64,000 bases of DNA from Burkholderia sp. FERM BP-3421 (GTDB taxonomy: Bacteria; Pseudomonadota; Gammaproteobacteria; Burkholderiales; Burkholderiaceae). Location: contig NZ_CP117782.1 in the NCBI RefSeq assembly GCF_028657905.1, positions 1,116,001 to 1,180,000 of the forward strand. The letters are read 5' to 3'. The notes under the pieces are model-generated. The model did not search any database, had not been told where the DNA came from, and saw only the letters and a program-made list of their open reading frames with translations. The position numbers were made by a program, and so were the translations under genes. Of this stretch, positions 16,972-26,452 are shown piece by piece (the stretch's first letter is position 1; every line of letters begins with the position of its first letter).

Positions 16972-18393
16972 ATGAGAACGTTGTTCCTGCAGGCCCCTTC
17001 GTATGACGGCTTCGACGGCGGAGCGGGCTCCCGCTACCAGGCCAAGCGCGAAATCCGTTCCTTCTGGTACCCGACCTGGCTCGCGCAGCCGGCCGCGCTG
17101 GTGCCGGGCAGCCGCGTCGTCGACGCGCCGGCCGACGGCCTGTCGGTCGAGGAGACCCTGAAGATCGCCAACGACTACGACCTCGTGATCATCCACACGA
17201 GCACGCCGTCGTTCCCGACCGACGCGATGTTCGCGCAGGATCTCAAGAAGATGAAGCCGTCGATGCTGATCGGCATGGTGGGCGCGAAGGTGCAGGTCGA
17301 TCCGCACAATTCGCTCACGGCGACCGACGCGATCGACTTCGTGTGCCGCGAGGAATTCGACTTCACCTGCAAGGAAATCGCCGAGGGCCGGCCGCTCGCC
17401 GAGGTCAAGGGCCTGTCGTGGCGCGCCCGGGACGGCTCGATCGAGCACAACGAGACGCGTCCGGTTCTCGAGGACATGGATTCGCTGCCGTTCGTCGCGC
17501 CGGTCTACAAGCGCGACCTGAAGATCGACAACTACTTCATCGGCTATCTGAACTATCCGTACGTGTCGATCTACACGGGGCGCGGCTGCAAGTCGCGCTG
17601 CACTTTCTGCCTGTGGCCGCAGACGGTGAGCGGCCATCGCTACCGCGTGCGCTCGGTGGAGAACGTGCTCGAGGAAGTGAAGTGGATCCGCGACAACATG
17701 CCGGAAGTGAAGGAGGTCATGTTCGACGACGACACCTTCACCGACGACGCGCCGCGCGCCGAAGCGATCGCGCTCGGGCTGGGCAGGCTCGGCGTGACGT
17801 GGTCGTGCAACGCCAAGGCGAACGTGCCGTACAAGACGCTCAAGATCATGAAGGAGAACGGCCTGCGCCTCTTGCTGGTCGGCTTCGAATCGGGCGACGA
17901 CCAGATCCTCGTGAACATCAAGAAGGGCGTGCGCACCGATTTCGCGCGCCGCTTCAGCGCGGACTGCAAGCAGCTCGGCATCAAGATCCACGGCACCTTC
18001 ATCCTCGGTTTGCCGGGCGAGACGCAGGAGACCATCGAGAAGACGATCGCATACGCGAAGGAGATCAATCCGCACACGATCCAGGTGTCGCTCGCCGCGC
18101 CGTATCCGGGCACGACGCTCTACAAGCAGGCCGTGGAGAACGGCTGGATGGAAGAGAACAAGACCATCAACCTGGTGAGCAAGGAAGGCGTGCAGCTCGC
18201 GGCGATCGGCTATCCGCACCTGTCGCGCGACGAGATCTATCACCACCTCGAACAGTTCTATCGCGAGTTCTACTTCCGGCCGTCGAAGATCTGGGAGATC
18301 GTGCGCGAGATGCTGACGAGCTGGGAGATGATGAAGCGCCGCCTGCGCGAAGGCGTGGAATTCTTCCGCTTCCTGCGCGCGCACGAGGCGTGA
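16972..18393 (+). CDS. hpnJ: Hopanoid biosynthesis radical SAM protein HpnJ
   Basis: 473 residues. An N-terminal cobalamin-binding-like Rossmann domain is followed by the radical SAM cluster motif GRGCKSRCTFC, with cysteines at about 206, 210 and 213. The protein matches HpnJ, which is reported to act in forming the cyclitol-ether head group of composite hopanoids by ring contraction of a glucosamine unit. The ATG at 16972 is preferred to an upstream in-frame start at 16891 because the family begins MRTLFLQAPSYDGF. Its stop overlaps the ATG of hpnI by one base (TGATG), so the genes are coupled. Confidence 0.93.
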   Translation: MRTLFLQAPSYDGFDGGAGSRYQAKREIRSFWYPTWLAQPAALVPGSRVVDAPADGLSVEETLKIANDYDLVIIHTSTPSFPTDAMFAQDLKKMKPSMLIGMVGAKVQVDPHNSLTATDAIDFVCREEFDFTCKEIAEGRPLAEVKGLSWRARDGSIEHNETRPVLEDMDSLPFVAPVYKRDLKIDNYFIGYLNYPYVSIYTGRGCKSRCTFCLWPQTVSGHRYRVRSVENVLEEVKWIRDNMPEVKEVMFDDDTFTDDAPRAEAIALGLGRLGVTWSCNAKANVPYKTLKIMKENGLRLLLVGFESGDDQILVNIKKGVRTDFARRFSADCKQLGIKIHGTFILGLPGETQETIEKTIAYAKEINPHTIQVSLAAPYPGTTLYKQAVENGWMEENKTINLVSKEGVQLAAIGYPHLSRDEIYHHLEQFYREFYFRPSKIWEIVREMLTSWEMMKRRLREGVEFFRFLRAHEA

Positions 18394-19649
18394 TGAACCG
18401 GCCGCATCGGGACGGCATCTGGAGCGGCGCATTGGCGCTGATATTCGCCGTGAGCGTCGCGATCGCGGCGACGATCGCCATGCGGCACACGATGCTGTTG
18501 CACGTGCTGGCCGAATCGATCGCCGTGACGCTCGGGATCGGCGCGGCGCTCGGCATCGTCTATACGCTGTTCGCGAGCAGGCTCGTCGGACGCTTCTTCG
18601 CGCGCGGCGCGACCGCCCCGACGCATTTTCCCGGCGTGACGATCGTCAAGCCGCTGCACGGCGACGAATGGCAACTGGAGGGCCATCTCGCCAGTTTCTT
18701 CGACCAGGACTATCCCGGGCCGATCCAATACCTGTTCGGCGTGCACGACGCCGCGGACCCCGCCTTGGGCGCGATCGCGGCGCTGCGCCTGCGCTATCCC
18801 GACGCCGCCATCAGCGTCGTCGCCGATGCGCGGCTCTACGGGCCCAACCGGAAGATCGCCAATCTCGTCAACATGCTCGAATTCGCGGAGCATGACGTGC
18901 TGTGTTTCGCCGACAGCGACGTGCGCGTCGACGCGGCTTATCTGCGCCATGTCGTCGGTGCGCTGCAGGCGCCGGGCGTGGGCCTCGTGACCCTGGTTTA
19001 CCGGGGCATGCCCGCGCCGGGTTTTTGGTCGCGCGTGGCGGCGTCGCTGACCGACTATCATTTCCTGCCCGGCGTGATCACCGGCCTGGCGCTGGGCCGC
19101 GCGCGGCCTTGCTTCGGGCAGTCGATCGCCATGACGCGGGATACGCTCGCCCGTATCGGCGGTCTCGCGCAATTCGCCCATCACCTCGCGGAAGATCACG
19201 CGATCGGCGAAGCGGTGCGGCGCTGCGGCGCGACCGTGGCCATTCCGCCCATCGTGGTCGGGCATGCCTGCGTCGAGAATACGTTCGCCAAGCTCTTTCT
19301 CCATGAGTTGCGGTGGAGCCGCACGATTCGCGCAGCCGATCGCTCGGGTCATCTGGGCGCGGTCCTGATGCATCCGTTCGCGCTCGCCATGCTCGCGGTC
19401 GCCTTTTCAGGCGGAGCCGGCGCGGCATGGCTGCTGGCCGGCGCGGCGCTGCTGGGGCGCGCGCTGCTGGTCAGGCAGGTCGACCGGGCCACGCGGCATC
19501 GCACGCACGGGCTGCCGTGGCTGCCGCTGTGGGACATGGTGCAATTCGCGATCTATGTGGCAAGCTTCTTCTCGTCGGGCGTCGTGTGGCGCGGAACGCG
19601 ATTCCGCGTGGACGACAACGGCATGCTGTCGCTGGTCCATGAGAAGTGA
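18393..19649 (+). CDS. hpnI: Hopanoid-associated glycosyltransferase HpnI
   Basis: 418 residues. N-terminal membrane helices are followed by a GT2-type catalytic domain with VTIVKPLHGDEWQLEGHLAS and the DxD-like LCFADSDVRVD. The lower-cavity motif HLAEDHAIGEAVRR matches ceramide-glucosyltransferase-like enzymes. C-terminal membrane helices follow. HpnI is reported to add an N-acetylglucosamine unit to bacteriohopanetetrol at the inner membrane. The ATG at 18393 overlaps the hpnJ stop. The deacetylase HpnK that normally acts between HpnI and HpnJ is not encoded here. Confidence 0.92.
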   Translation: MNRPHRDGIWSGALALIFAVSVAIAATIAMRHTMLLHVLAESIAVTLGIGAALGIVYTLFASRLVGRFFARGATAPTHFPGVTIVKPLHGDEWQLEGHLASFFDQDYPGPIQYLFGVHDAADPALGAIAALRLRYPDAAISVVADARLYGPNRKIANLVNMLEFAEHDVLCFADSDVRVDAAYLRHVVGALQAPGVGLVTLVYRGMPAPGFWSRVAASLTDYHFLPGVITGLALGRARPCFGQSIAMTRDTLARIGGLAQFAHHLAEDHAIGEAVRRCGATVAIPPIVVGHACVENTFAKLFLHELRWSRTIRAADRSGHLGAVLMHPFALAMLAVAFSGGAGAAWLLAGAALLGRALLVRQVDRATRHRTHGLPWLPLWDMVQFAIYVASFFSSGVVWRGTRFRVDDNGMLSLVHEK

Positions 19650-19698
19650 GCCGACAACCCGACGAATCGCTGACACCGAACGCAAGAGAGCATCACTG

Positions 19699-20727
19699 AT
19701 GAAGCATTCAGGCCGTATCGCCGCCCTGGCCGGCTTGGCAATTGCCGCGTGGCTCGTCTGGCGCGACCATCCGGCGGCCGTGTGGGCGCTGATGCGCGAC
19801 GCGGGTTTCGGCCTCGTGCTGGCCGGCTGCCTCCACCTCCTTCCCATGTGCGCGAACGCCTGGGATTGGCGCTCGCTCATCCGCCCGGCCGAACGTCCGT
19901 CCTTTACGACGATGCTTAGGTTCGTCTGGCTCCGGGAGTCGATCAACGGGCTGCTGCCCGTGGCCCGGATCGGCGGCGAGATCGTCGCGTTCCGGCTGCT
20001 GCGTCTCGACAGGGTGCGGCCGGGGACCGCGATGGCCAGCCTCATCGTCGACACGCAACTCACGCTGATCAGCCAGGTCGTGTTCGCATTGATTGCGTGC
20101 GGCTACCTGCTGGGTCAGGCGAATTCCCAGGCGACGCGGTTCGCAGGCACATTCGTATGGAGTATCGCCGGCCTCGTGCCGGTATTGATCCTGTTCGCGC
20201 TCGCCCAGCATGCCCGGCCGTTCGAACGCATGGCGGGAACGCTCAATCGTCTCACCAGCGGCAAGATGCTCGCGCTCCTCGGGCAATCGGTGCGCGTCGA
20301 TCAGTCGATCAAGCTGATCTGGCGTCGAACGGGTATCGTCATCCGCTATCTGTTCGTCTGGCAGACGCTCCAATGCGCCGGCTTCGCGCTCGAGATCTGG
20401 GCCGCGCTCCATGTCCTCGGCACCGACGCCACGTTCGCGCAGGCGTTCGTGATCGAGGCGTTGATCCAGATGCTCAGCAGCGTCGCGTTTCTCGTGCCGG
20501 GCAGCCTGGGCGTGCAGGAGGGCGGCTTCATCCTCATCGGCGCGCTGCTCGGCTTCGACGCCCCGACTTGTCTGGCGCTCGCGGGCGCCCGGCGCGTGCG
20601 CGATCTGCTGTTCTACGTGCCGGGGCTCGTCGCCTGGCAATTGGCGGAGTTCCGCGCGCCGCGCGAAAAGAAGAGGGGCGTGCGCCCGGAAGAACCCGCG
20701 CATGCCACGCATTCGAACCACGCCTGA
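19699..20727 (+). CDS. hpnL: Hopanoid-associated polytopic membrane protein (HpnL/MprF-flippase-like)
   Basis: 342 residues with six to eight hydrophobic segments (IAALAGLAIAAWLVW, LTLISQVVFALIACGYLLG, IAGLVPVLILFALAQ). It carries the PGSLGVQEGGF motif typical of lysylphosphatidylglycerol-synthase transmembrane (UPF0104) proteins, as seen in the HpnL family next to hpn genes. The ATG at 19699 has an AGAG-like site; earlier in-frame starts overlap hpnI. It is probably involved in lipid or hopanoid transport across the membrane, which is inferred from family and location. Confidence 0.8.
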   Translation: MKHSGRIAALAGLAIAAWLVWRDHPAAVWALMRDAGFGLVLAGCLHLLPMCANAWDWRSLIRPAERPSFTTMLRFVWLRESINGLLPVARIGGEIVAFRLLRLDRVRPGTAMASLIVDTQLTLISQVVFALIACGYLLGQANSQATRFAGTFVWSIAGLVPVLILFALAQHARPFERMAGTLNRLTSGKMLALLGQSVRVDQSIKLIWRRTGIVIRYLFVWQTLQCAGFALEIWAALHVLGTDATFAQAFVIEALIQMLSSVAFLVPGSLGVQEGGFILIGALLGFDAPTCLALAGARRVRDLLFYVPGLVAWQLAEFRAPREKKRGVRPEEPAHATHSNHA

Positions 20728-21860
20728 ATCAGGCAGGAAAGCGCTTGGGTGAGCGTGCGCCAAAACCGGGCGTCGGCGCGCCGCGCGCGCGAGATGAAAA
20801 AACGCGAGCGCCTCGGACATGTGTTCGTGAATCCGCTTCGATTCAGTCCTGGGGACATCACCGGCATCAGGATTCTTGCCATCTGCGGCAGTTCGCGTCG
20901 CGACTTGCTCAATCGGACGCTGCTCGGCGCTGCGATGCCGGGCGCGGCCGAAGCCGGCGCGGCGGTCACGCTGAAGCGGCTCGCCGATTGCCAACTGCCA
21001 ACTGCTGCTGAACGCCGCCGATCTTGAGGTGGACCACGGCTCGCCCCAGGAGGCGCGGCCCCGATTTCGTCACCTCGACCACCAGCATCCCCAACCAGCG
21101 CTCGCAATAGAAGCTGACGTGCACTTGTCCAATAGGGTTTTCAGCCGAGGCGATGAGGTGAGCAGCAGGCGCTCGCTGTGACATGTGTCCCGTAGCAGGC
21201 GGCGATGCAGCGGAATGCCTGGATGGAATGGGCATGCCGTCCATAAGCCTCGATCCCCTCGTGGATCAGGCTCAGTGGGTTGCCGCCGCGATAGCCGCCT
21301 GCACCCCGCAGGCTTCAGTAGGTTGTGCCCGCAACGAACTGCGCTGCGGAGCCGCCCTCCAGGTCCTGCTGGGAAATCAGATATCCAGTACTCCGGCGAG
21401 CGCCAGGGGATGTAGCGCCCGCAGGATCAACACGCCGATGCCGCCCACCATCATGGCCGCGAAATCGTCGCGCACGCGCCGGCAAACGGGGCTCAGGCCG
21501 ATGGGATGGATGACGGGCTTCGCGTGCACCGACACACCGACCTTCAGATCGAACGCGCCCCGTGAAAAACATGCCGCGCCCCGGAAAAATGGGAACGGTT
21601 CCGCTCCATGATCAGGAACGGGATAGGGATGTATCGCGCGCGTTTCGCTCATCAGATGAAAGGAATTTGTTAAAGATAGTGAAGGCTTGTCGTGCGAGGC
21701 GGGTAATGGCTGGCAGACATAAAATTTGTCAGGGTAGGATCTGACGGTTAGGTGTGCAGGATGATTACTTTTCATTTACAAACCATCGACAAGACGTGCT
21801 CCTTGGATCGATAGAGAGACGAGCACGCGGTGGCCAATCCAGGACATCGATCGCCTAGCT
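20728..21860. other. Degenerate region after the hopanoid genes
   Basis: More than 1 kb without an intact recognised gene. It contains the FMN-reductase fragment listed separately. A possible minus-strand frame at 21377-21652 (MSETRAIHPYPVPDHGAEPF..., one hydrophobic segment MMVGGIGVLILRALHPLALA) may be a real small membrane protein or a truncated one. A second minus-strand frame near 21030-21180 (HVSFYCERWLGMLVVEVTKS) also looks coding but is broken. The family of both is unknown to me. Confidence 0.4.
20854..21027 (+). pseudogene. NAD(P)H-dependent FMN reductase fragment
   Basis: The frame reads IRILAICGSSRRDLLNRTLL and GAAVTLKRLADCQLP, which match the flavodoxin-like first strand and helix of SsuE/ChrR-type FMN reductases (usual form ILAICGSLRxxSxNxxLL). 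Only about 45 codons of about 180 remain before homology stops. No family-like start codon is present. It is a 5' remnant. Confidence 0.6.
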
Positions 21861-22289
21861 ATGAATGCAAACCTTGATCTGCATACGACGATGGTGAACG
21901 ATCCATCCGCCTTCGTGATACACGACGTCAGCTGCTTTCCATTCGTGAACGTGCGGGTCGATAGGCTGGGGCCCGACTTCGAGCCGCAGTGGGAATCCGA
22001 GATGGTCGTGCTGCTGGCGCAATCCTCGCCGTTTGCCGTGATCCATCACGGCACCTTGCCTGACGAGACCGACGCCGCGCGAGAACGGCGAGCGCACTGG
22101 CTGGCCCAGCATCAAGCCATTGTTCTACGGCTCTGCAAGATCCGGATATTCGTGGAGTCCGACGCAGTGCGGCGCGCCGCTGCGATCATGCACTGCCGCC
22201 GGACCATGCAGACGTCGGGCGTGCCTAATCGCGTGGTCGCGACGCTCGATGAGGCGTATGCAATCGCATCGCATCGGCTCGCGCGGTGA
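21861..22289 (+). CDS. Hypothetical protein, possible SpoIIAA/STAS-like fold
   Basis: 142 residues. The alternating pattern FPFVNVRVDRLGPDFEPQWE / FAVIHHGTLPDETDAARERR / a long helix / CKIRIFVESDAVRRAAAIMH resembles SpoIIAA-like proteins that bind or sense lipids, but the match is by eye only. There is no signal peptide. It stands alone between debris and an AT-rich intergenic region, with no operon partner. The protein could equally be an uncharacterised family. Confidence 0.5.
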   Translation: MNANLDLHTTMVNDPSAFVIHDVSCFPFVNVRVDRLGPDFEPQWESEMVVLLAQSSPFAVIHHGTLPDETDAARERRAHWLAQHQAIVLRLCKIRIFVESDAVRRAAAIMHCRRTMQTSGVPNRVVATLDEAYAIASHRLAR

Positions 22290-22696
22290 GGGGCCGGGGA
22301 AGTCGATGTCCGCAGGTTCGCCACGGGATGTGGAGTTGTTCCAGCGCAGGCTGACCAGATACGCCATACCTGTCTAGTTATAGGCGAACGGCGGGGGCAT
22401 CTATTTTTATCAATAGTTTGCCGATTTATACGACATTGCCTCTCTTGGATTGGCAATTTCGCTCACCTCGATTATCCCTCTCCCTATCTTGGCCTGGTTG
22501 CCAATGGCAGCGATTTTATTCGATTGCAGTTAATTTTTAATGCAATGTCGCTCGCGGTCAAATTGACGTCGAATATCTTATGCATTACGAGAAGGTTTCA
22601 TGCAAATAATAAAATGCCTTCATAGGCGTGCATTTTTCAATGCGGATAGTCGCGACTTGAGCGCTCTGTGTGTTTTTGCTGAGGGAGAAGGGTACC
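22290..22696. other. AT-rich intergenic region
   Basis: About 400 bp, much lower in GC than the rest of the window (runs such as tttttatcaatagtttg). No gene is seen. It is the promoter region of the phospholipase-like gene and part of the same atypical DNA, the kind of sequence H-NS-like proteins tend to silence. Confidence 0.5.
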
Positions 22697-23779
22697 ATGG
22701 ATGGTAATCGTATGTTGCGGGTGAAAAAACTTTTATCACGCATCGCGGCTGGAATTGCCTGCATCAGCACTCTATGTTTCGCAACAGTGAGTTATGCGTA
22801 TAACGAATCCAATCACAAACAAGCTGTCTCGGATGGGCTGAAATCATCTGGCGATATTTTTGACAACAAGACGATGAGCAATCTCACCAGAGAACTCATG
22901 AGGCCTGATAGTGATCAATGGTATAACTTGCCCGCACATTGTGATGGAGGGGACTATCTAAGCACCCAAAATAATGGCGGGAAACCATACCCGATTTCAA
23001 GGGAGCAGGCGAATGAGTACTTTAATCAGTGCGCCAGGGATATGGTTCGTTACCTGGATGCTGCCGTGAAGGCATCTGGCAAACTCATTTTACCCGCAGG
23101 CTCCGGATATGTAATTGACACCACTCAGCTGATCAACTCGAAAGATTGTGCAAATAATAACGAGTGGACCTGGGTTAAAGGGACTTATGTAAATGGTGTC
23201 TGGAAGATGGGCAATTACAAACCCTCGGGAGCCAGCCAGGATTTGAGGGCAAAATGTGTCGTTCTGAGAAATTTTGGGCGTATCCTTCATGCGACGACTG
23301 ATTTCTATGCCCATACAAATTATGCCGACAAGGCGAACCCCGCGATGCCTATTGGCATAACCAATCCTCCGGGGCTTGATCTTGCCCCGACGCCGGCCCC
23401 CTTGCTGGAAATTTATTCCCTGTGGCAATATAGAAATACATTCTCGGATCCGAACGGCGCGCAAGCAGATCAGGCTCTGAAGGAGAAAATAAATAGCTCA
23501 AAAGATCGGCTTCCTGCGGACTTGGCATCGGGTTGCTGGGTTTATGGGGACGAGGAATATCAAAGCAAGTGTTTTAATAGAATTCGCGAGTCGGAGGACA
23601 TGCAAAAAGATAGCCAGGGCGACAACCGATCCTTGGCTTCGCCGAATAATTTCAAAAATGCCTTTAACACCGCAGCCGCGGATTCCCGGAGGCAATGGGA
23701 GCTTTTGAAAAAAGCCTTAACTGAAAAATATGGCTTGGAGAAAGCAAGGCTGATGGCTGACGCGATTAGTAAAAATTAA
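22697..23779 (+). CDS. Secreted zinc-dependent phospholipase C-like protein
   Basis: 360 residues from the ATG at 22697 (GGGAGAAGG upstream). A signal peptide runs to about residue 34 (ends SYA). The mature protein has the metal-binding motif HATTDFYAHTNYAD, with His198, Asp202 and His206. This is typical of the zinc-dependent phospholipase C / CinY-like group (S1-P1 nuclease type helical fold). An early His (ESNHKQAV) is a further candidate ligand. Lys/Asn-rich coding and low GC set it apart from its neighbours and suggest recent transfer. It is likely exported and may attack phospholipids; enzymatic specificity is inference. Confidence 0.65.
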   Translation: MDGNRMLRVKKLLSRIAAGIACISTLCFATVSYAYNESNHKQAVSDGLKSSGDIFDNKTMSNLTRELMRPDSDQWYNLPAHCDGGDYLSTQNNGGKPYPISREQANEYFNQCARDMVRYLDAAVKASGKLILPAGSGYVIDTTQLINSKDCANNNEWTWVKGTYVNGVWKMGNYKPSGASQDLRAKCVVLRNFGRILHATTDFYAHTNYADKANPAMPIGITNPPGLDLAPTPAPLLEIYSLWQYRNTFSDPNGAQADQALKEKINSSKDRLPADLASGCWVYGDEEYQSKCFNRIRESEDMQKDSQGDNRSLASPNNFKNAFNTAAADSRRQWELLKKALTEKYGLEKARLMADAISKN

Positions 23780-23796
23780 TCGCGCCAATGTTGACG

Positions 23797-23825
23797 AGCC
23801 CTGCGTGAGCAGGGCTTTCGTTTTG
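23797..23825 (+). terminator. Rho-independent terminator of the phospholipase-like gene
   Basis: A perfect 8-bp stem AGCCCTGC / GCAGGGCT with loop GTGA, followed by ttcgtttt. It begins 18 bp after the stop of the gene ending at 23779. Confidence 0.85.
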
Positions 23826-23984
23826 GTGAGTAGTAATTCGATCGATCGACAGGTTCGACGTCGCCGTGCAATCTGTAGGGAAGGGGATCCGGGTGGACGT
23901 CAATTAAACCTCGATTTGTGGGATTTTACTGGCTGAGATGTGAAGTAGACGTATACAGACGAACCACATCAGCCAATCGGACGC

Positions 23985-24215
23985 GCCACCACTGGCTGCG
24001 TCGCGCCAGCCGTTTGTCGGCCGACGAACAGGCACAACTCGAAGCGTTATCGGCGAGCCTGATCGAAACTGCTATTTAAAGAGCGAGCAAGAAATCTCTG
24101 GCATAAGCCCTTCACGTCTCACACTGGAGCGAAGTGGCGTCGTTGGGTAATAGCAGCTGTGGAAGCAGCTATACCTGCGCTCACGCGCGTTACCATATCG
24201 TCAGTGTGTGCCAGT
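23985..24215 (+). pseudogene. ISL3-family transposase C-terminal remnant
   Basis: Two frames join into the ISL3-type C-terminus: WLRRASRLSADEQAQLEALS, then after a frameshift near 24080 KERARNLWHKPF and KWRRWVIAAVEAAIPALTR. This pattern (short helix with LSxxExxxLEAL, then K/RExLxxLW, then W/aromatic-rich helix) is the normal end of ISL3 transposases. The N-terminus and catalytic DDE part are missing, and no terminal inverted repeats are recognised. Confidence 0.6.
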
Positions 24216-24389
24216 TTTTTCTATTACGCAGATTGGATAGCCGTTTGGAAATCGCCCTCCGCCAGGCAGTTGCCCTCCACCCAGATCCAAACATGTATCG
24301 TCATAAGCAAAGCGCTCAAACTTTCTTCCCCCGTAGAATCCAAGAAGAACGCACACGATCATGCCTAAAGCCAATAAACCTCGTTTCAT
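24201..24389 (-). CDS. Small secreted or membrane-anchored hypothetical protein
   Basis: 62 residues starting MKRGLLALGMIVCVLLGFYG, a signal anchor or signal peptide. A Gly-rich soluble part with two Cys follows (YDDTCLDLGGGQLPGGG, then YPICVIEK). The ATG has GGGGAA 7 bp upstream. The conserved-looking C-x-D-L-G-G-G ... P-I-C-V-I-E arrangement suggests a real disulphide-bonded small protein. Its 3' end overlaps the ISL3 remnant. Family unknown; it might be an immunity-like or envelope protein, which is a guess. Confidence 0.6.
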   Translation of the reverse strand: MKRGLLALGMIVCVLLGFYGGRKFERFAYDDTCLDLGGGQLPGGGRFPNGYPICVIEKTGTH

Positions 24390-24934
24390 CTAATTTCCCC
24401 AAGCCCTAAACAAGACACTTCGATCGTGGGAAGGGTCTTTGGTTCATGCGGCAACAGGCATATTTTTCCTCTGGCTGAGGAAGGATCATCGCGGTGCAGG
24501 TCGGTGTGGCTCGTCGAGGCTGGCCGCGAACGCAGGTCCTGCGGCGCGCTGCTGCTCGACTCCTGCGACGACCGGGAGCGGGCGTTCATGTCCCCGCTGA
24601 TCGAGCGCAGCCGGCAGGCCCGTCGACGGCGGCGGATGAGCCAATGCGCGGAGAACAGCGACATTGAGTGACGAAGAAGGCCCGAAGCGACCGAAAAAGG
24701 TGAGGCGCTGCATTTTTTCTACGGTCACCTTGCTGTCCGGCTCCGAGATGGAGGAGGGCGGAACTGTTTCCGAATGGGCAATCCACAGTGACAAAGGTTG
24801 ACGCAGCATCCCTTCGAATGGCGGCAGGATGCCGCTTACGCAGAGCGTTTCACATCCAGGATGCTGACATTACGACGGCCTTTCCGAAAATTGCTGCCGT
24901 AATAGTCAGACCAATCAACTTGCGGGGGGAGTCC
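24390..24934. other. Region upstream of fliD, no recognised gene
   Basis: About 540 bp. A plus-strand frame at 24426-24671 contains the coding-looking stretch SVWLVEAGRERRSCGALLLD but has no recognisable family and is likely a remnant. The end of the region carries the fliD ribosome-binding site (ggggggag). Confidence 0.4.
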
Positions 24935-26452
24935 ATGGCGATCGACAGGTTAACCAACAACACGACAATCAATTCCAACACCGCGCTGCAGGACGCGACG
25001 CAGTCGATCATCAACGGCACCACGGGCAAGAGCAATCTGAACATTGCGGGGCTGATCGGCGTTCTGGTCAATGACAGGACCAAGGGCTTGAACGTGGCGA
25101 TCAGTTCCGCCACCACCCGGAACAACGATTTGTCCGCCGCGTTCGGCCGCGTGCGCACCGAACTGGCGTCGCTGCAGAAGACGCTGACCTCGCTGTCCGA
25201 CGGCACGCTGCAGCAGAAATTCGCGGTCAACGCATCGGGCAAAGGCCTGACGGCCACCACCGAGAAGGGCGCGACGGCCGGCAGCTACCAGGTGGAAGTC
25301 AAGCAGGTCGCGACTTCCCAGACTCTCGTGTCGAGCGCGTTCGATCCGAAGCAGAAGCTCGGCACCGGCACGATGACGCTCAAGGTCGGCGACAAGTCGA
25401 TGCAGCTCGACGTCACCCCGGAGAACAACACCCCGGCCGGCATCACCGCCGCCATCAACGCCTCGCAGAAGAACCCGGGCGTGACGGCCACGATCGTCAA
25501 TGGTACCGACGGCGCGCACCTGGTGCTGCGCACGGTCGCCTCGGGCAGCGCGAACGTCATCAACATCGACGTCAGCAGCGTCAAGGACGACGGCGGCCTG
25601 TCGAAGTTCGCGGTGCAGTCGGTGGTCGATCCGAAGGGCGGCCCGTCGAAGGTGATGGACGGGGCTCACACCTGGACCCAGAGCAAGGACGCGGCGGCCC
25701 AGGATGCGATCGTCTCGGTCGGCGGCATCACGGCGCGCCACGCCGACAACGCGATGAAGGACGTGATCGCCTGCGTGACGCTGAACGTCACGCAGGAGGC
25801 GCTCGGCTCGACCCAGACGCTCACGATCTCGCCCGACATCGATGCGCAGGCGAAGGTGGTCACCGATTTCGTCACCCAGTACAACTCCGTGATGAAGACG
25901 GCGGCAGATTACTCGAAGTTCGACAAAACTGCGGAGAAAGGCAAGCAGGGCGGCATCCTGCTCGGCGATCCGACGCTCAACGCGATCCGCAACTCGCTCG
26001 GCAAGATCATGGCGGGCGGGATCGACAACGGCACGGCCAAGGCCGGTTTCGCGGAAATCGGTGTGAAGTTCGCGCCGGCGGGCTCGAACCTGCCGGACGG
26101 CTCGCTGGTGGTCGACAACGCCGCGTTGAAGGCGGCGCTGCAGAACAAGCCCGCGGTCGTGGCCCGGGTGTTCAACGCAACCGACGGCCTCGGCAAGCAG
26201 ATGAGCAACCAGATCAACCAGCACATCCGCGACGACGGCACCAAGTTGACCGACAAGGGTACGCTTGCGGTCCGCCTCAGCGAGATCGATACGAGCATGA
26301 AGAGCCTGTCGCAGCGCCGGGAACAGCTGGCGGGCTACGCCGAGCAGCTGACCACGCAGTACAAGTCGCAGTTCACGATGCTCGACGCGCTGATGGCGAA
26401 GATGAAGACCAACGGCGACTACCTGACGCTATTGTTTGGCGGCAATAAGTAA
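24935..26452 (+). CDS. fliD: Flagellar filament capping protein FliD
   Basis: 505 residues from the ATG at 24935, which has GGGGGGAG directly upstream; an in-frame upstream extension is not FliD-like. The N-terminal FliD domain reads SLQKTLTSLSDG and AGSYQVEVKQVATSQTLVSS. The C-terminal domain carries FVTQYNSVMKTAADYSKFDK and GILLGDPTLNAIRNSLGKIM and ends with a coiled segment (QRREQLAGYAEQLTTQYKSQ). The cap sits at the filament tip and folds incoming flagellin. No other flagellar gene is in the window, so this is an orphan or secondary copy. Its 3' end overlaps the convergent glycosyltransferase gene by 24 bp. Confidence 0.88.
   Translation: MAIDRLTNNTTINSNTALQDATQSIINGTTGKSNLNIAGLIGVLVNDRTKGLNVAISSATTRNNDLSAAFGRVRTELASLQKTLTSLSDGTLQQKFAVNASGKGLTATTEKGATAGSYQVEVKQVATSQTLVSSAFDPKQKLGTGTMTLKVGDKSMQLDVTPENNTPAGITAAINASQKNPGVTATIVNGTDGAHLVLRTVASGSANVINIDVSSVKDDGGLSKFAVQSVVDPKGGPSKVMDGAHTWTQSKDAAAQDAIVSVGGITARHADNAMKDVIACVTLNVTQEALGSTQTLTISPDIDAQAKVVTDFVTQYNSVMKTAADYSKFDKTAEKGKQGGILLGDPTLNAIRNSLGKIMAGGIDNGTAKAGFAEIGVKFAPAGSNLPDGSLVVDNAALKAALQNKPAVVARVFNATDGLGKQMSNQINQHIRDDGTKLTDKGTLAVRLSEIDTSMKSLSQRREQLAGYAEQLTTQYKSQFTMLDALMAKMKTNGDYLTLLFGGNK

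Noticed and set aside
20966..21775. Minus-strand frames as intact small genes
   Set aside because: One looks coding, but starts are weak and no family is recognised, so they are kept only as a note on the degenerate region.
24880..24934. Possible sigma-28 promoter before fliD
   Set aside because: Only gccgtaat resembles the -10 box; no TAAA-type -35 at proper spacing.
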